Below are positions 1 through 10,666 of a DNA stretch of 64,000 nt, piece by piece. Under the pieces are notes generated by a model. It had not been told where the DNA came from and did not search any database. It worked only from the letters and a program-made list of their open reading frames with translations. This stretch comes from Bicyclus anynana. Taxonomy: Eukaryota > Arthropoda > Insecta > Lepidoptera > Nymphalidae. Made by a program: the position numbers and the translations under genes. Each line of letters begins with the position of its first letter. The stretch's first letter is position 1. The stretch covers positions 4,030,001 through 4,094,000 of the forward strand of contig NC_069091.1 in assembly GCF_947172395.1 (NCBI RefSeq), written 5' to 3'.

Positions 1-1060
1 TCCGACTCTTGATCCAACAGTTAAGCGAAAGCTTCTTAAGGTGTTGGTCGAAGCTTTTCGCTATAAGACCATTGACTGAAACAACTATCGGAACAATAAT
101 AGTTGACTCAACATTTCACATGGCGGTAATCTCGTGAGCAAGGTCCAAGTATTTTGATACTTTTTCCTTTTCGGCTTTAACCAGATTATCGTCATGTGGA
201 ACAGTAATATCAACAATTATTGCACGACGCACTAACCGATCGACTAGCACTATATCAGATCTATTGGCTACAATATACCTGTCAGTGATAATCGTTCGGT
301 CCCAGTAGAGCAATGCACTGCTATTTTCAAGAACTGACGCTGGGTCGTACCTATAGTAAGGCATCTCAAAATCGATAAGGCCATATTGAAGAGCAAGCTG
401 TTGGTGGATTATCTTGGCTACTTGATTATGTCTGTGCAAGTATTCGCCGTTAGCAAGGTGAGAACACCCGGACACAATATGCCTGAGGGACTCCCCAGGA
501 CGATGAGACGCTCGACAGATGTCTAGAGTGCCATCTTTCATAATGTGTTTCCGGTAGTTTCTCGTCTTTATAACTTCGTCCATAATTGCACAGACAAAAC
601 CCTCGGTTTCCCCAAAGAGGTCATCGAATTGCAACCAAGATACAGATGTTATTTGATCTACATCCGGCCCAGTAAGGGCCTTGTAGAATCGTCCATGCAA
701 CTCCTTGCTCTTCCATATTGCCACACGATCTGAGTTACTGATTACTATAGGCTTGCGCCAGTTCTCTTTGCCTAGGGATAGCGGGGTAAGTCCCTTATCC
801 ACTGCAACGACATCCTGATACATACTCACATTTATCTTGAGAAAATGATCTCTGAGATTGCACACCTCACGATTATGGAGGTTCCTGGCGTTTAAGAAGC
901 CACGTCCTCCACACTTGCGTGGGATGTACAATCTCATTACAGATGAACGGGGGTGATGCATCCGGTATGACGTCAGCAGTTTGCGGACTTTACAGTCCAG
1001 GGAATCCAGTTCGGTTTGAGTCCACTTTAGAATGCCAAAAGTGTATATGAGTAAGGGCAT
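1..1060 (-). pseudogene. C-terminal Cys/His knuckle and endonuclease-like region of the RLE-type LINE
   Basis: From 1060 downward the frame is open for 314 codons. It carries the post-RT region (HHPRSSVMRLYIPRKCGGRG), a knuckle read as C-x2-S-x8-H-x4-C where the family normally has C-x2-C, and a stretch around DIVLVDRLVRRAIIVDITVP, similar to the restriction-like endonuclease core that nicks the target. A TGA follows ITAM at about 113-115, where a one-base change from TGG is the simplest explanation, because the next codons still read like the family (VPIVVSVNGLIAKSFDQHL). The loss of one knuckle Cys and the stop both argue against function. Confidence 0.75.
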
Positions 1061-1329
1061 GACCCAGCTATTGAAGGCACGCCTGATAAAAGACCTGATA
1101 AAAGACTTTTTAGGACTTTTTTCAGGCGGCCAAAGAAGCGTTCCTTCACTACCTGTTTCATATTCCCTGCCTCAATACAAAGTGCTTCTGTCATTCCAAG
1201 GTATTTATAGATCTCGCCTTCAAGGAGTGATCTGAGAATGACAGTTTCTGAAATAACTATATTCTCGGAGCTCACTATCCTTCCTCTCTCTACATTGATG
1301 ACCGCACACTTGTCTACACCAAATTCCAT
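1027..1329 (-). pseudogene. RT thumb region of the RLE-type LINE
   Basis: This 100-codon block starts in the conserved MEFGVDKCAVI and continues through EGEIYKYLGMTEA, which normally follows the RT palm in this LINE group. It holds a 12-bp tandem duplication (CTGATAAAAGAC twice, near 1083-1107), giving a repeated LLSG. About ten codons later the frame is lost; the next segment resumes with NSWVMPLLIYTFGILKWTQ. The short duplication looks like polymerase slippage. Confidence 0.7.
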
Positions 1330-1331
1330 CC

Positions 1332-1706
1332 TTATGTCATTGCTAAAGGTTTAATCTTCAGCAATGACACTAGGTCTGTACGCTTTGATGCATACAGTTT
1401 GAGGTCATCCATGTAAAGCAAGTGGGATATGAGCTCACCACCCCTGCGAAGGCGAAAGCCTAGCCCTGAATCCCGCAGTAAAGTACTGAGAGGATTAAGA
1501 GCTAGACAAAACCATAGAGGGCTCAAACTATCGCCCTGGAAAATACCTCGCCTAATCCCTATCAGTTCATTCGATTCAGAACACTCAGAAGCGCCTGGGT
1601 GACGAAGAACTGTCATCCACTGTCTCATACATGACTCAAGAAAAGAGCATAGTGTTGTATCGACCTTGTACAACCGCATGACCTCCATGAGCCATGAATG
1701 AGGCAC
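1332..1706 (-). pseudogene. RT catalytic palm (YMDD) of the RLE-type LINE
   Basis: This 124-codon block continues the reverse transcriptase after the homopolymer frameshift. It contains IRRGIFQGDSLSPLWFCLAL (template-grip motif) and LLYMDDLKLYAS, the catalytic YMDD box, both intact. The block runs out at 1332; near 1350 the sequence changes frame again and continues with FSNDIRMEFGVDKCAV in the next segment. The catalytic residues survive although the ORF is broken. Confidence 0.8.
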
Positions 1707-1710
1707 TGAA

Positions 1711-2733
1711 TCATAGGCCTTCTTGTAGTCTATCCAAGCAGCCGTGAGATTTTTTTTTGTTTCGCCGAACCTGTTGGCAAATAGCAGTGTCTATGAGGAG
1801 AAGTTCCTTTGTACCACGAGGCCGGGCCTTACATCCATTCTGTGTTGGGGCCAAAATATGATTTGCATTTATATGCATCGTTAATTTTGAAGACAGAATG
1901 GATGTAAGGAGCTTATAGATGGTGGGTAAGCATGTTATCGGTCGGTAGTTTTTGGGGTCTGTGGTACTTCCGGATTTGTGTAGCAGGAACGTGACACCAG
2001 TTGTTAAAAATGCCGGTAGCGATCCAGTGTCAATGGCATTTTGAAATTGCACTGCCAAGATAGAATGGGCGCTACGAAACCATTTTAACCAGAAGTTGTG
2101 CAATCCGTCCGGTCCTGGGCATTTCCAGTTTGACGCCGGACGAATTGCACAACTTACATTTTCTGTAGTAATGGATATCGGAATCATTTTTTCCACCATT
2201 GCACACTCTTCCTTGACAGTACTCATCCAATCGCCTTCAGTGTGGCCTACGGGGGCCAAACAGATGCTACGCCAGAAATCTGACATAGCATCAGAAGTCG
2301 GAGGTTCCCCATCTGTCACACAGACACTGGATCGTTCCCAGTTCCTGTACACTTTCCGATGGTCACTTTGGAAGATCCTATTCTGATTATACCGGTCAAT
2401 ACGCTCTTTATAACGCCTAATACGTTGTGCCCATGCATAGACTTTCTGCTTCAAGAAGTCAATGCGTTCGGTGACACAAGCCAAGTACTGGAACGGACGT
2501 GTGTCAGTCCCAGCAAAAGCCTGAGTCACAAATCGCATAACTCTAGGGCGATTGTTGCCCTCCTTGAAGCAGATTAGCTTAGCTATGAGAGTTCTAGTCA
2601 GTGTGATACGCCTTTCGATTCTGGTCCGCCAAGCTGGTGCTTGACCCGTCCTCTGCGGAGCCGTGCGTGGTTCAGAGAATTTGACACCCGCAATACGACA
2701 CGCCGCCACAGAATAGAATCGAATGCGTATCAC
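1711..2733 (-). pseudogene. RT region, fingers and upper palm, of the RLE-type LINE
   Basis: An open block of about 340 codons. It carries a basic linker with GNNRPRVMRFV, then RT motifs: CPGPDGLHNFWLKWF, LLHKSGSTTDPKNYRPITC and QNGCKARPRG. These are typical of LINE reverse transcriptases that act in target-primed reverse transcription. The block ends in a spurious sequence because the frame shifts at the run of nine A (minus strand) near 1749-1757; just past it another frame reads AWIDYKKAYDSVPHSW, which holds the first catalytic aspartate. A single-base change in that homopolymer explains the break. Confidence 0.8.
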
Positions 2734-2759
2734 TTAGGTCCTCAGATGTTACGAGATAT

Positions 2760-3509
2760 TCACCTAAAATCTGATCTAAAACCCCTACTAGCGCCTCGTC
2801 TATGTACAGGCATACGAGGCAATTTTGGTCTTAAATTAAGAGGCATGTACCTATATGTCATAATAGAATCCTCCAAAGTTCTCCTCAATTGCTCATAATT
2901 CTGGCTACTTACTTGCATATTGATACCATCCTGTAGCACCTCTGGGATGTTGGTTTGCAATGTTTGCTGAGGTAAGCTACAGATGGTATCGATTTGCACT
3001 GAAGTAGAGCGCAGTCGTTCAAGGTTAGCTTCATCCAGCAGATGACGTCGCTGGATTGCTCGCACCTGATCCGATAGTCGCTGCGCAGTCACGGTCACTG
3101 TTGGCTCAAGAGTCTGAAACATAGACAACATCCTTGACCGGTACGCAGTAAGGTTAGTTCCCCCCTCTGTTGCCCCATAATACGCACGCATGACGCTCTC
3201 ATTGAGTAGACGAGACCATCTCATGCGGCGCACTATACCACCGGTAGCGGGAGCACTCACTGGAGCCCGCAGCTCCACTTGCCTCAAGCTCTCCGGTAGT
3301 ATATCGTCGTCACTCTGCTACTGGTATTGTTGCTGTTGTTGTTGCCGCCGCCGTGTGGTGACACCCCGATGAGTCCTCCGAACCGGAGTGGGTGTTACAT
3401 CCCCCGCAGATGTTGGCGGGGTTTTAAATTCCTCCGACGACGACGGCGATGATGACGACGATTCATAGTTCTTGATTTGTGCGCTCGTTCTGCCGCCTCC
3501 ACGTCGCAT
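2760..3509 (-). pseudogene. N-terminal part of the RLE-type LINE ORF
   Basis: The start is probably the ATG at 3509. The first 63 residues are rich in Ser, Pro and Arg and end in a seven-Gln run, then a TAG stop at 3318-3320 interrupts the frame. The same frame continues (3509 and 3287 are in phase) with a conserved-looking stretch around RRMRWSRLLNESVMRAYYGA and a long, charged, probably helical region. It closes at 2760 where the reading must move to another frame to reach the RT region. The N-terminus of this LINE group has no known enzymatic role. No Cys2His2 finger is visible here, unlike classical R2. Confidence 0.7.
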
Positions 3510-5410
3510 GTTTTCTCTTATTTGGGTTCATTGTATTATTCACTTGTTATATTGATGATAATTTCTATTTTATTTTAATTATTTATTGTATTTCTTTAAA
3601 TTATTAAAATTATATTTAGTTGAGTGAAAAAAAACATGTCATTCCCGACGGGTGGCAGGTGAAATTGTTATTATTATCGTTCTACTACATTGAAAATAAA
3701 TATCATATTTTTTGAGACGTGATTACATGAAGATATTAATTTTTAAATATTATTTTGATAATATGAGCCAAAACTCTTGTCGGCCATGATGGTTTATATT
3801 TCAACTGTTTTATGACGTCACTTTAACAATTTGTGTGAAGTTTAATACATCAAGTAAGATTGTGATGTTAATTTTAAGGTATATCTTTTTTCTGCCTGCT
3901 TTTCAAGACTGCTTACTATTTGCTTTTTTGTTAGTTAAATCATGGTAAACAACTATTAATAAGTTTCCATTAAGTACGCTACTTCTATCTGCTAGTCCCA
4001 AGTTACATGCAATCTTGCCATTCTCCTGTAATAAAATATGATAACAGTCAATTAAAATCAACGTGAATGTAAGTGTGGGCACATCCATTAATTGATTTAA
4101 TATTACATAATACTTCATTATTACGTTGAAATTCCGTTTTATTTCAATAATTAATTAAAGAGACAATAATTGTAAATTGTCTACCGTACTTAATTATGAT
4201 CTCTTTAAAGTATTTGTTGTATTTTGTATTTTCGGAATTTAATTAAATCAGCTTACGTTTGAATTTCAATAATGGAGATACGAAACATTTGTAGGTAATG
4301 GAATTCGTTGAAAATATTGACGCAATCCCTTATAATAATTGATCATTTATACTTTTCTTTATTTTTAACAATGTTTATAAAATTCATATTCATATAATAT
4401 GACACGAATTTCAAATTTTTGTTAGTATTACGTGGGGATCCATCTGACTTCAAACAACTCGAAAAAAATAATAGACTCGAAAACTCGAAAGTAATAGACC
4501 TTTTTTAAGACACAATACAATACAAAGTTTATAAATATTCTTGAGATGAAAATCGATGCCGTAATGTAAAGTTGAATGCACATGTGCCGTAATAAGTAAT
4601 AGAAAACCTTTATCATCCTTCTAAAAACGAACGGTACTTCTTTAAATCTTGGCAAAGAATTATTATGTCAGAAAAGTGCTCAACGTTTTATGAATAACAA
4701 CGTGTCAGAAAAACATTTAATTATTTCATTTTAATAATTTTGACCATAAATGTCAACCATTATCTGTATCAGAAACACAAAAATATTAATTTACTTTATT
4801 AGTAATACTGGCTGTTTTTGGTGCATTTGCCTAAAAAACCGTACTTCGCTATCTGTGCAAAAATGACAAGCGTATAAAAATGTCATCATATAGAAAACAG
4901 GCAAAGATCATTCAATTTCAGAAAGTTTGTTCAAAGTGTGTTTCGTAAATTGTTTTGTAAATGTGTTTTAAAATTGTATGACATACGTGCGCTTTGATAA
5001 TTACAGCCTCTGCTTCCTTACTATAGCTCTCGCCTTTGGCTCGAGCTGCAATATGCTGAGTGGTGACCATTTTGGTACCACACACATCATTTTTTAATAT
5101 TTTTTTGGATTTAATTTAGTTTTATTAGTTTAATATCTCTAATTTATTAGTTCACTATATTTTTAAAATTACTTTCTTAGTTTTAAAGTATTTGTTGTAT
5201 TTTGTGTATTATGTGTGTGTGTGTGTCCAAATAATATAATTTTCTTTCTTTCTTTCTTTCAATATCGCAACTTACCGCACTTATATCATAATGTACTATT
5301 AACAATAGAAAGCCACATTTATGAGTATCATTGGCTATATTTTATCCGCATATTTCCAAGGGAATGGGACACAACGCGGGCAAAGCCGCAGGTCATCGAC
5401 TAGTTAGATA
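3510..5410. other. AT-rich stretch without a recognised gene
   Basis: No coding region is supported. Two small microsatellites are seen: (TG)n at 5211-5226 and (TTTC)n at 5241-5260. The segment 5350-5402 ends in GCGGGCAAAGCCGC...CTAGT, like the 3' end of the Helitron-like repeats elsewhere in the window. A piece around 5047-5095 (ATGCTGAGTGGTGACCATTT) reappears near 20796-20825, so part of this is dispersed repeat. Confidence 0.5.
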
Positions 5411-5415
5411 TTTTG

Positions 5416-5853
5416 GTTGATGGGAAGCTTTGGCCGTGGCTAGTTACCACCCTACCGGCAAAGACGTACCGCCAAGCGATTTAGCGTTACGACGTCGTGT
5501 AGAATCCGAAAGAGGTGTGGATTTTCATCCTGCTCCTAACAAGTTAGCCCGCTCCTATCTTAGATTGCATCATTACTTACCATCAGGGTTTAATTTAATA
5601 AGTGGAGAAAACAACAACTAATGGATTCACTTACGAAAGGAGTTTTTTAAACTTTTATCTCCCATGTTTACCTCACATACTCATTATTCATCTTCACAGT
5701 AGTCGGAAATTATGTTACTGGGTAAAAGCATCTCCCTTAATATCCTAAATTGTAGACTTTGTACATTTAATTTGCAATTAAAATAAATCATTGAATATCA
5801 GGTGTGATTGTAGTCAAGGGGTAACTTGTAAAGAATAAATAAAATAAAAAAAT
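5416..5853 (+). mobile_element. SINE family 2 fragment, split by a 209-bp insertion
   Basis: The body of SINE family 2 (GGCCGTGGCTAGTTACCACC, then ACGTACCGCCAAGCGATTTA) runs to 5587 and resumes at 5797 with the family's 3' end and A-rich tail. The tRNA-like head is missing. The intervening 5588-5796 is flanked by the hexamer ATCAGG on both sides, which occurs once in uninterrupted copies, so it looks like a target-site duplication. Confidence 0.75.
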
Positions 5854-6097
5854 ATATATTAACAAAAAGCTGCATAATATTTACAGTGTATTAGTAGATG
5901 TGTAAACGCAACACAACCAATTTTACCAACAATAGTGCAAGAACTGGCACACAGCCCGGTGTTCGCTTTCAACTTTTTTTCTGCTTTTCCGATTACAACT
6001 TTTCCAATTTGTCTCTAATGGTGCATCCTCATTGCGACATAACATTTTTCTACGATGCTGTTATTAATTAAAAAATGTTTCAATGTTTTATAGATTT

Positions 6098-6307
6098 AAT
6101 ATAATAGGGATGATGACAGTTTTTTAAATTGTATATAAATTAGGAGTACGCTAATAGTAAAGCAATTTTGTAAAAGTAACAGGGTATCTGCGTTCATTAC
6201 TTTCGGAGCTACAAAGATTTAAAGGGTCAGATTTGCTGCCACGGATCCCTGAAGAACGCCCCATACAAATGGTACGAACTTATGACGTCGTAGGCAATTA
6301 ATGATCG
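6098..6307 (+). repeat. Dispersed repeat F, plus-strand copy
   Basis: This segment matches, in reverse complement, 14657-14869 (for example CCACGGATCCCTGAA here against the complement of TTCAGGGATCCGTGG there). The shared length is about 210 bp. No ORF and no clear terminal repeats were seen, so the class is unknown. Confidence 0.65.
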
Positions 6308-6616
6308 CTAGATTTGTATGGGCGTTTAATCAAAATTACTAATATCTTTGTTATTTCTGCGTTTATGTTTATAGTTCATTTATTAAAAAATGTCACATTC
6401 AATGTAAGGAAGCTAAACTGTATGAATTTTCATCTAATTACGATGAAATATTCTTAGTAGATTTTGAAGTTTTATAATCTTATTTATTTTCCAAATATCC
6501 AGTCAATCTTTGCTTTTTATGTATAAATTAGTTAACATTGACCTTATTTACCCGTATGTATCATAAAAATTAATATATTCAAACCTAGTCATCATCCCCA
6601 TTATAGCTATCCTACT

Positions 6617-6801
6617 TCCTACTAATATTATAAAGGCGAAAGTTTGTGTGTAAGTGTGAAAGTATGTTTGTTCCTCTTTTACACTGCGGCTACTGAAGCG
6701 ATTTGGCTGAAATTTGAAACGAAAATAGATTTTACTCTGGAATAATACAGGCTATAGGCTACTTTTCATCCTACGCGGACAAAGTCGCGGGCGTCCGCTA
6801 G
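6617..6801 (+). mobile_element. Non-autonomous Helitron-like element (family C)
   Basis: It begins TCCTACTAATATTATAAA and ends with a GC-rich hairpin (GCGGAC...GTCCGC) followed by CTAG|T. A TC start, a 3' hairpin and a CTRR end are the textbook marks of Helitrons; no terminal inverted repeat or target duplication is seen. There is no coding capacity. Several more copies occur in the window, on both strands. Confidence 0.6.
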
Positions 6802-7249
6802 TAAGAAATAATGTAAAGTTTTAATCCCATTATCAAGCTATGCTACTTAATTATGATTTAAATAATTAGTTAGTTAACTATGTATGTATTATACTGTACA
6901 GTACATATGTACCTTGTCTTTGTTGTCAGTGGTTCTCTGGAATTTGGCAGACGCGCTCCGCATGTCTCGATCTCCGTACTGTAGAACAGACACACATATA
7001 CTCGTGAATACATAGCTAATAATAATATTTTCATCAACTACTAATATTTTCTGACTATTATAACAAACGCTATTCGTCAAATCACACTAATATTACTACT
7101 AAGCTAATATAATTAGCTTCACTTGTAAGCGTGTTCAAATAGAAATAATAAATACGATTGATAGGTTGATCATGTAACCTATCGATAACGAATGGCATTT
7201 CTATACAATTTTATTTTTTAAAACATTGGTTAGCGTTTGTAGAGAGTAT

Positions 7250-7832
7250 GAAAGAGATCGATACGTAATATTTTTTTGTAATCTTTTAGATATAATTTTT
7301 TTGTTTTTTATATTTAATTTTATGTGACTTGTTTTTAAATTTTATTGCTTTTCTGACATTTTCAGCATATTAATTTGCATTGTTTAATTTGGCATTCATT
7401 CATTTCTGACAACTGTAATATTGACATAACATTATAATTGGCTTATAATAATGACATGTAATAATTGTAATAATATAATATTTTAATTGTAATTGTATTG
7501 TAATCTTTAATAATGTATTTTTTTTTGTAATTGTTTTAGATATATTTTTTTTGTTTTTTATATTTAATTTTATGTGGCTTGTTTTTAAATTTTATTGCTT
7601 TTAGTTTATTGTAGTCTGACATTTTTTGCATATCAATTTGCATTGTTTAATTTGACACTCATTCATTTCTGACAACTGTAGTATTGACATAATATTAATT
7701 TGTGTACGCTGTGTTAACCTATAATTAGCTGTGCAATAACTACTCATATATTTATTTCAATGTAAGTCATTAACATGTGAAATTGTAATAGCTGTTGGTT
7801 ATCCTAATAAAATAAATAAATAAATAAATATT
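7250..7832 (+). mobile_element. LINE 3' end with internally duplicated 3' UTR
   Basis: An AT-rich untranslated 3' segment ends in (AATA)n at 7806-7832. A block of about 170 bp (TTTTATATTTAATTTTATGT, GCATTGTTTAATTTG, TTTCTGACAACTGTA) appears twice, at about 7270-7440 and 7518-7700. No RT codons are left, so class is inferred from the tail and its resemblance to the neighbour at 8062-8681. Confidence 0.55.
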
Positions 7833-7882
7833 AGCTAGAACGGCTCTCCTTTGTTACTCACGTCTAGATATAGTCCTGCAGG

Positions 7883-8050
7883 AATCTATATTAATATTAT
7901 AAAGCTGAAGAGTTTGTTTGTTTGTTTGGTTGAACACGCTAATCTCAGGAACTACTGGTCCGATTTGAAAAAGTGTTAGATATCCCATTTATCGAGGAAG
8001 GCTATATAATATCCCCGTATTCCCACAGCAACGGGAACCACGCGATCGTG
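7883..8050 (-). mobile_element. Helitron-like fragment (family E)
   Basis: It reads in reverse complement as the family seen at 13014-13216 and 36403-36598: a CCCGTTGC/GTGGGAATACGG core near the 5' end, AGTAGTTCCTGAG in the middle, and TTATAATATTA near the end. There is no coding content. Confidence 0.55.
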
Positions 8051-8061
8051 ATAAAAAATGA

Positions 8062-8681
8062 ACCTTTGTGTCAACCCAGACTTCAATCTATATATTTACC
8101 CAACATCTTGAACTATACAACCTTTCTGAACTTAAAATGGCACAACACTACTCTAAAATATTTATTGAAATTATTATTATATAAAAATTATTACTGTGTA
8201 AAAGACTTTTTAAATGACAAATTCTGAATGCAACAATAAATATAATCAGTTATGATTTCCTTATAAACTATTGACAATTTTAATTTTAATTTCTGACATT
8301 AATTTTTAATTTTTGACTTCATTTTTTAAATTATATGACATTGATTGATTTAATGTTGCATTACACCTGACATAGCATTTATATTGACATTGTTTAATTT
8401 TAATGGATTCTGATAGTATATTAATTATTTATATTTGATGTTAAGAATGCTTCGTCAAATTATGCTAATTGTACTTGTATTTTTTTTTTTTTTTTATTTA
8501 TTTATACCATGTTCACCGATTGAATATTTAATTATTGGAATTTTGGAATTATTAGTTAGTATAATATTATTTTTAATATTCATACACCTGTCAAGGTAGA
8601 AAGTATGTATGTCTATAGCAAGTTCTGTAAACCTTCTGTACTTTCTCATGAATAAATAAATTATTATTATTATTATTATTA
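8062..8681 (+). pseudogene. 5'-truncated LINE: last codons of the RT ORF plus 3' UTR
   Basis: The first part encodes LKYLLKLLLYKNYYCVKDFL-NDKF and then a stop at 8225-8227. This matches the C-terminal pattern of the longer LINE at 49709-51100 (a GYYNIDEFLNDK end), so it is the tail of the same kind of reverse transcriptase ORF. A 3' UTR of about 430 bp follows and ends in (ATT)n at 8661-8681. Only a stub of coding remains and it cannot be active. 5' truncation is usual for LINE insertions. Confidence 0.65.
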
Positions 8682-9079
8682 GGTACTTTGTTTATATTAA
8701 TCGGTTGTATTTTTAAAATAGACGTAAACGAAAAATAAAAGTCCTTATAAACAGAAATAAACTGAGTACATTTCCAATTTTCAGTATAGAAATGAAGCTG
8801 GAAAATGGAAAAATGTTTTACCGTTGTTCGTTATACGAACTAGTGAAATGAAACATAAAATGATTTTTCAACGTTCTTTGACATCGTTCTCAAAATAACG
8901 ATACCGTTATTCTTAAAAAAAAGTCCAATAAAAGTGTTTGTTCAGTTGAAGTCGTAAAAGACTTTCGATGAAGTCGAAAGACTTTCAAAAGATTCATAGC
9001 TGACATTTACATTTGTGACCGCGACTTGTGTACTTCGAAGTCGCAAAACTACAAATAACGAGTATAAATTTACAAACAT

Positions 9080-9402
9080 TTTTTTTTATTCTTAACCAGT
9101 TAGCCCTTGACTACAATCTCACCTGATGGTAAGTGATGATGCAATCTAAGAAGGAAGCGGGCTAACTTGTTAGAAGGATGAAAATCCACACCCCTTACGG
9201 TTTCTACACGATATCGTACCGGAACGCTAAATCGCTTGGCGGTACGTCTTTATCGGTAGGGTGGTAACTAGTCACGGCCGAAGCCTCCCACCAGCCACAC
9301 CTGAACCAATTAAGAAAACCTCAAACGGCCTAGCCGGGGATCGAACCCAGGACCTCCGGCTTGTAAGTCCAAGGCGCATACCACTGCGCCACGGAGGTCG
9401 TC
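9080..9402 (-). mobile_element. SINE family 2, full-length copy
   Basis: Read on the minus strand it starts with a tRNA-like head: A-box-like GTGGCGCAGTGGTATGCG and B-box GGTTCGATCCC. It then passes through the common body and ends in an A-rich tail. The head would give an internal RNA polymerase III promoter, as in tRNA-derived SINEs. Length is about 320 bp. It is the reference copy for this family here. Confidence 0.85.
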
Positions 9403-9869
9403 AAAATTATACATTATACTTTGTTTTACAAAATTTTAAATACAACCGATAACTATATTTTATCCATCTATTCCCATAGGTGAGGAAACTATACGGGTGA
9501 AACAGAAAATATAGCGTAACATTTTATTGGACTTTGAAAATTGTAATGTAAAAACCAATTTCAAAAGAGAAAATATATTGAAAAATCTATTGCTCAGTTA
9601 CACCTTTTAGAATCTTCTTTTACGATGATGAAACCTACATTAAAATCCCGTAAAAATAAAAGACAATTTCAAGTAAAGAACGGCCAGTTGACAATCGGAC
9701 GCTTTATTTACTTACCTACATAAACGAAAGCCTTGTAAAATGGGCATCTGTTCAACTTCAATACTACTAACAATATTGAAAGCGGAAATTTGGATGGATG
9801 TTATTCGTTCACGCAAAAACTATTGAATACAGTTGTTTCAAATTTGAAATGGAGACAGATTACTTTTTT
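9403..9869. other. No recognised feature
   Basis: AT-rich non-coding DNA between a SINE and a minisatellite; no ORF, RNA or repeat could be supported. Confidence 0.5.
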
Positions 9870-10173
9870 CCCCCGAAAACTCACCATTTCATATGGCCCC
9901 ACTTACTTTTTATCCCCGAAAACTCACCATTTCCCATGGCCCCACTTACTTTTTATCCCCTAAAACTCACCATTTCCCATGGCCCCACTTACTTTTTATC
10001 CCCGAAAACTCACCATTTCCTATGGTCCCGCTTACTTTTTTATCCCCGAAAACTCACCATTTCCTATGGCCCCACTTACTTTTTACCCCCGAAAAGTCAC
10101 CATTTCCAAAGGCCCCATATACTTTTTAGCGTTTCCCGAAAACTCACCATTTCCCATGGCCCCACTAACCTCG
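9870..10173 (+). repeat. 43-bp minisatellite, about seven units
   Basis: The unit reads CCCCGAAAACTCACCATTTC then CCATGGCCCCACTTACTTTT and TAT. Units two and three are nearly identical; one is 44 bp and the sixth is diverged with a 5-bp gain. Because 43 is not a multiple of three, all three plus-strand frames stay open and repeat similar peptides out of step, so apparent ORFs here are a by-product of the array and not genes. Confidence 0.9.
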
Positions 10174-10666
10174 TCGGTTTTTTTTGTAAGTAATGTAAAA
10201 CTTAATTTTTTTATCGATAATTTTCATTAAAAATATTATCTAATGAAATGACGTGGCAATACAAACTTCCAGCTACAAGCTTGCTCGCAAAATTTGCTTG
10301 TCTCCTCAAACTATACAGCTTTTTACGACATAGATGATATTGTTACAGATTTTATCTCAGTAGTGTGTCATCACTATTCCAATATGAACCTTTTTACGGA
10401 GTCGAGTCTGAATTTAGTTTGAGAATTTCATTTCGTACAACTCACTTTTTAGAGTAAAGACACCATTTTAGCGGTTTTACGACTTGTAGCGCATGTGCAA
10501 ACGATTTTTATAACCGGATGGATTTGATTTCAGACTCGGGTTAATTTAGAACTTTATATTTTTGTAGGTATCTTGGAGTCGTTTTAAAGAGATCTATTTT
10601 TAGCAGTTGATGCACAGTGACTATGATGTTCATCAATTAACATCAAAACTAATTGGCTCAAGTCTA

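Larger units (their letters stand above)
1..3509 (-). mobile_element. Degraded RLE-type non-LTR retrotransposon (R2/R4-like group), cut by the left window edge
   Basis: Read on the minus strand, this is one LINE open frame in the order expected of elements that use a restriction-like endonuclease: a low-complexity N-terminus, a basic linker, a reverse transcriptase, a Cys/His knuckle and a C-terminal endonuclease-like region. The frame is broken by an in-frame TAG near 3318, frame changes near 2640-2790, at an A-run near 1750, near 1350 and near 1075, and a TGA at about 115 after which similar coding continues to base 1. The number of breaks shows an old, dead copy. The C-terminal end lies beyond the window. 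Family assignment rests on domain order; the exact clade is not settled. No poly(A) end or target duplication can be seen because the 3' end is missing. Confidence 0.85.

Noticed and set aside
9798..10230. Three overlapping open frames of up to 131 codons with repeated MAPLTFYP-like peptides
   Set aside because: The 43-bp tandem unit lacks stops in every frame; this is a minisatellite.
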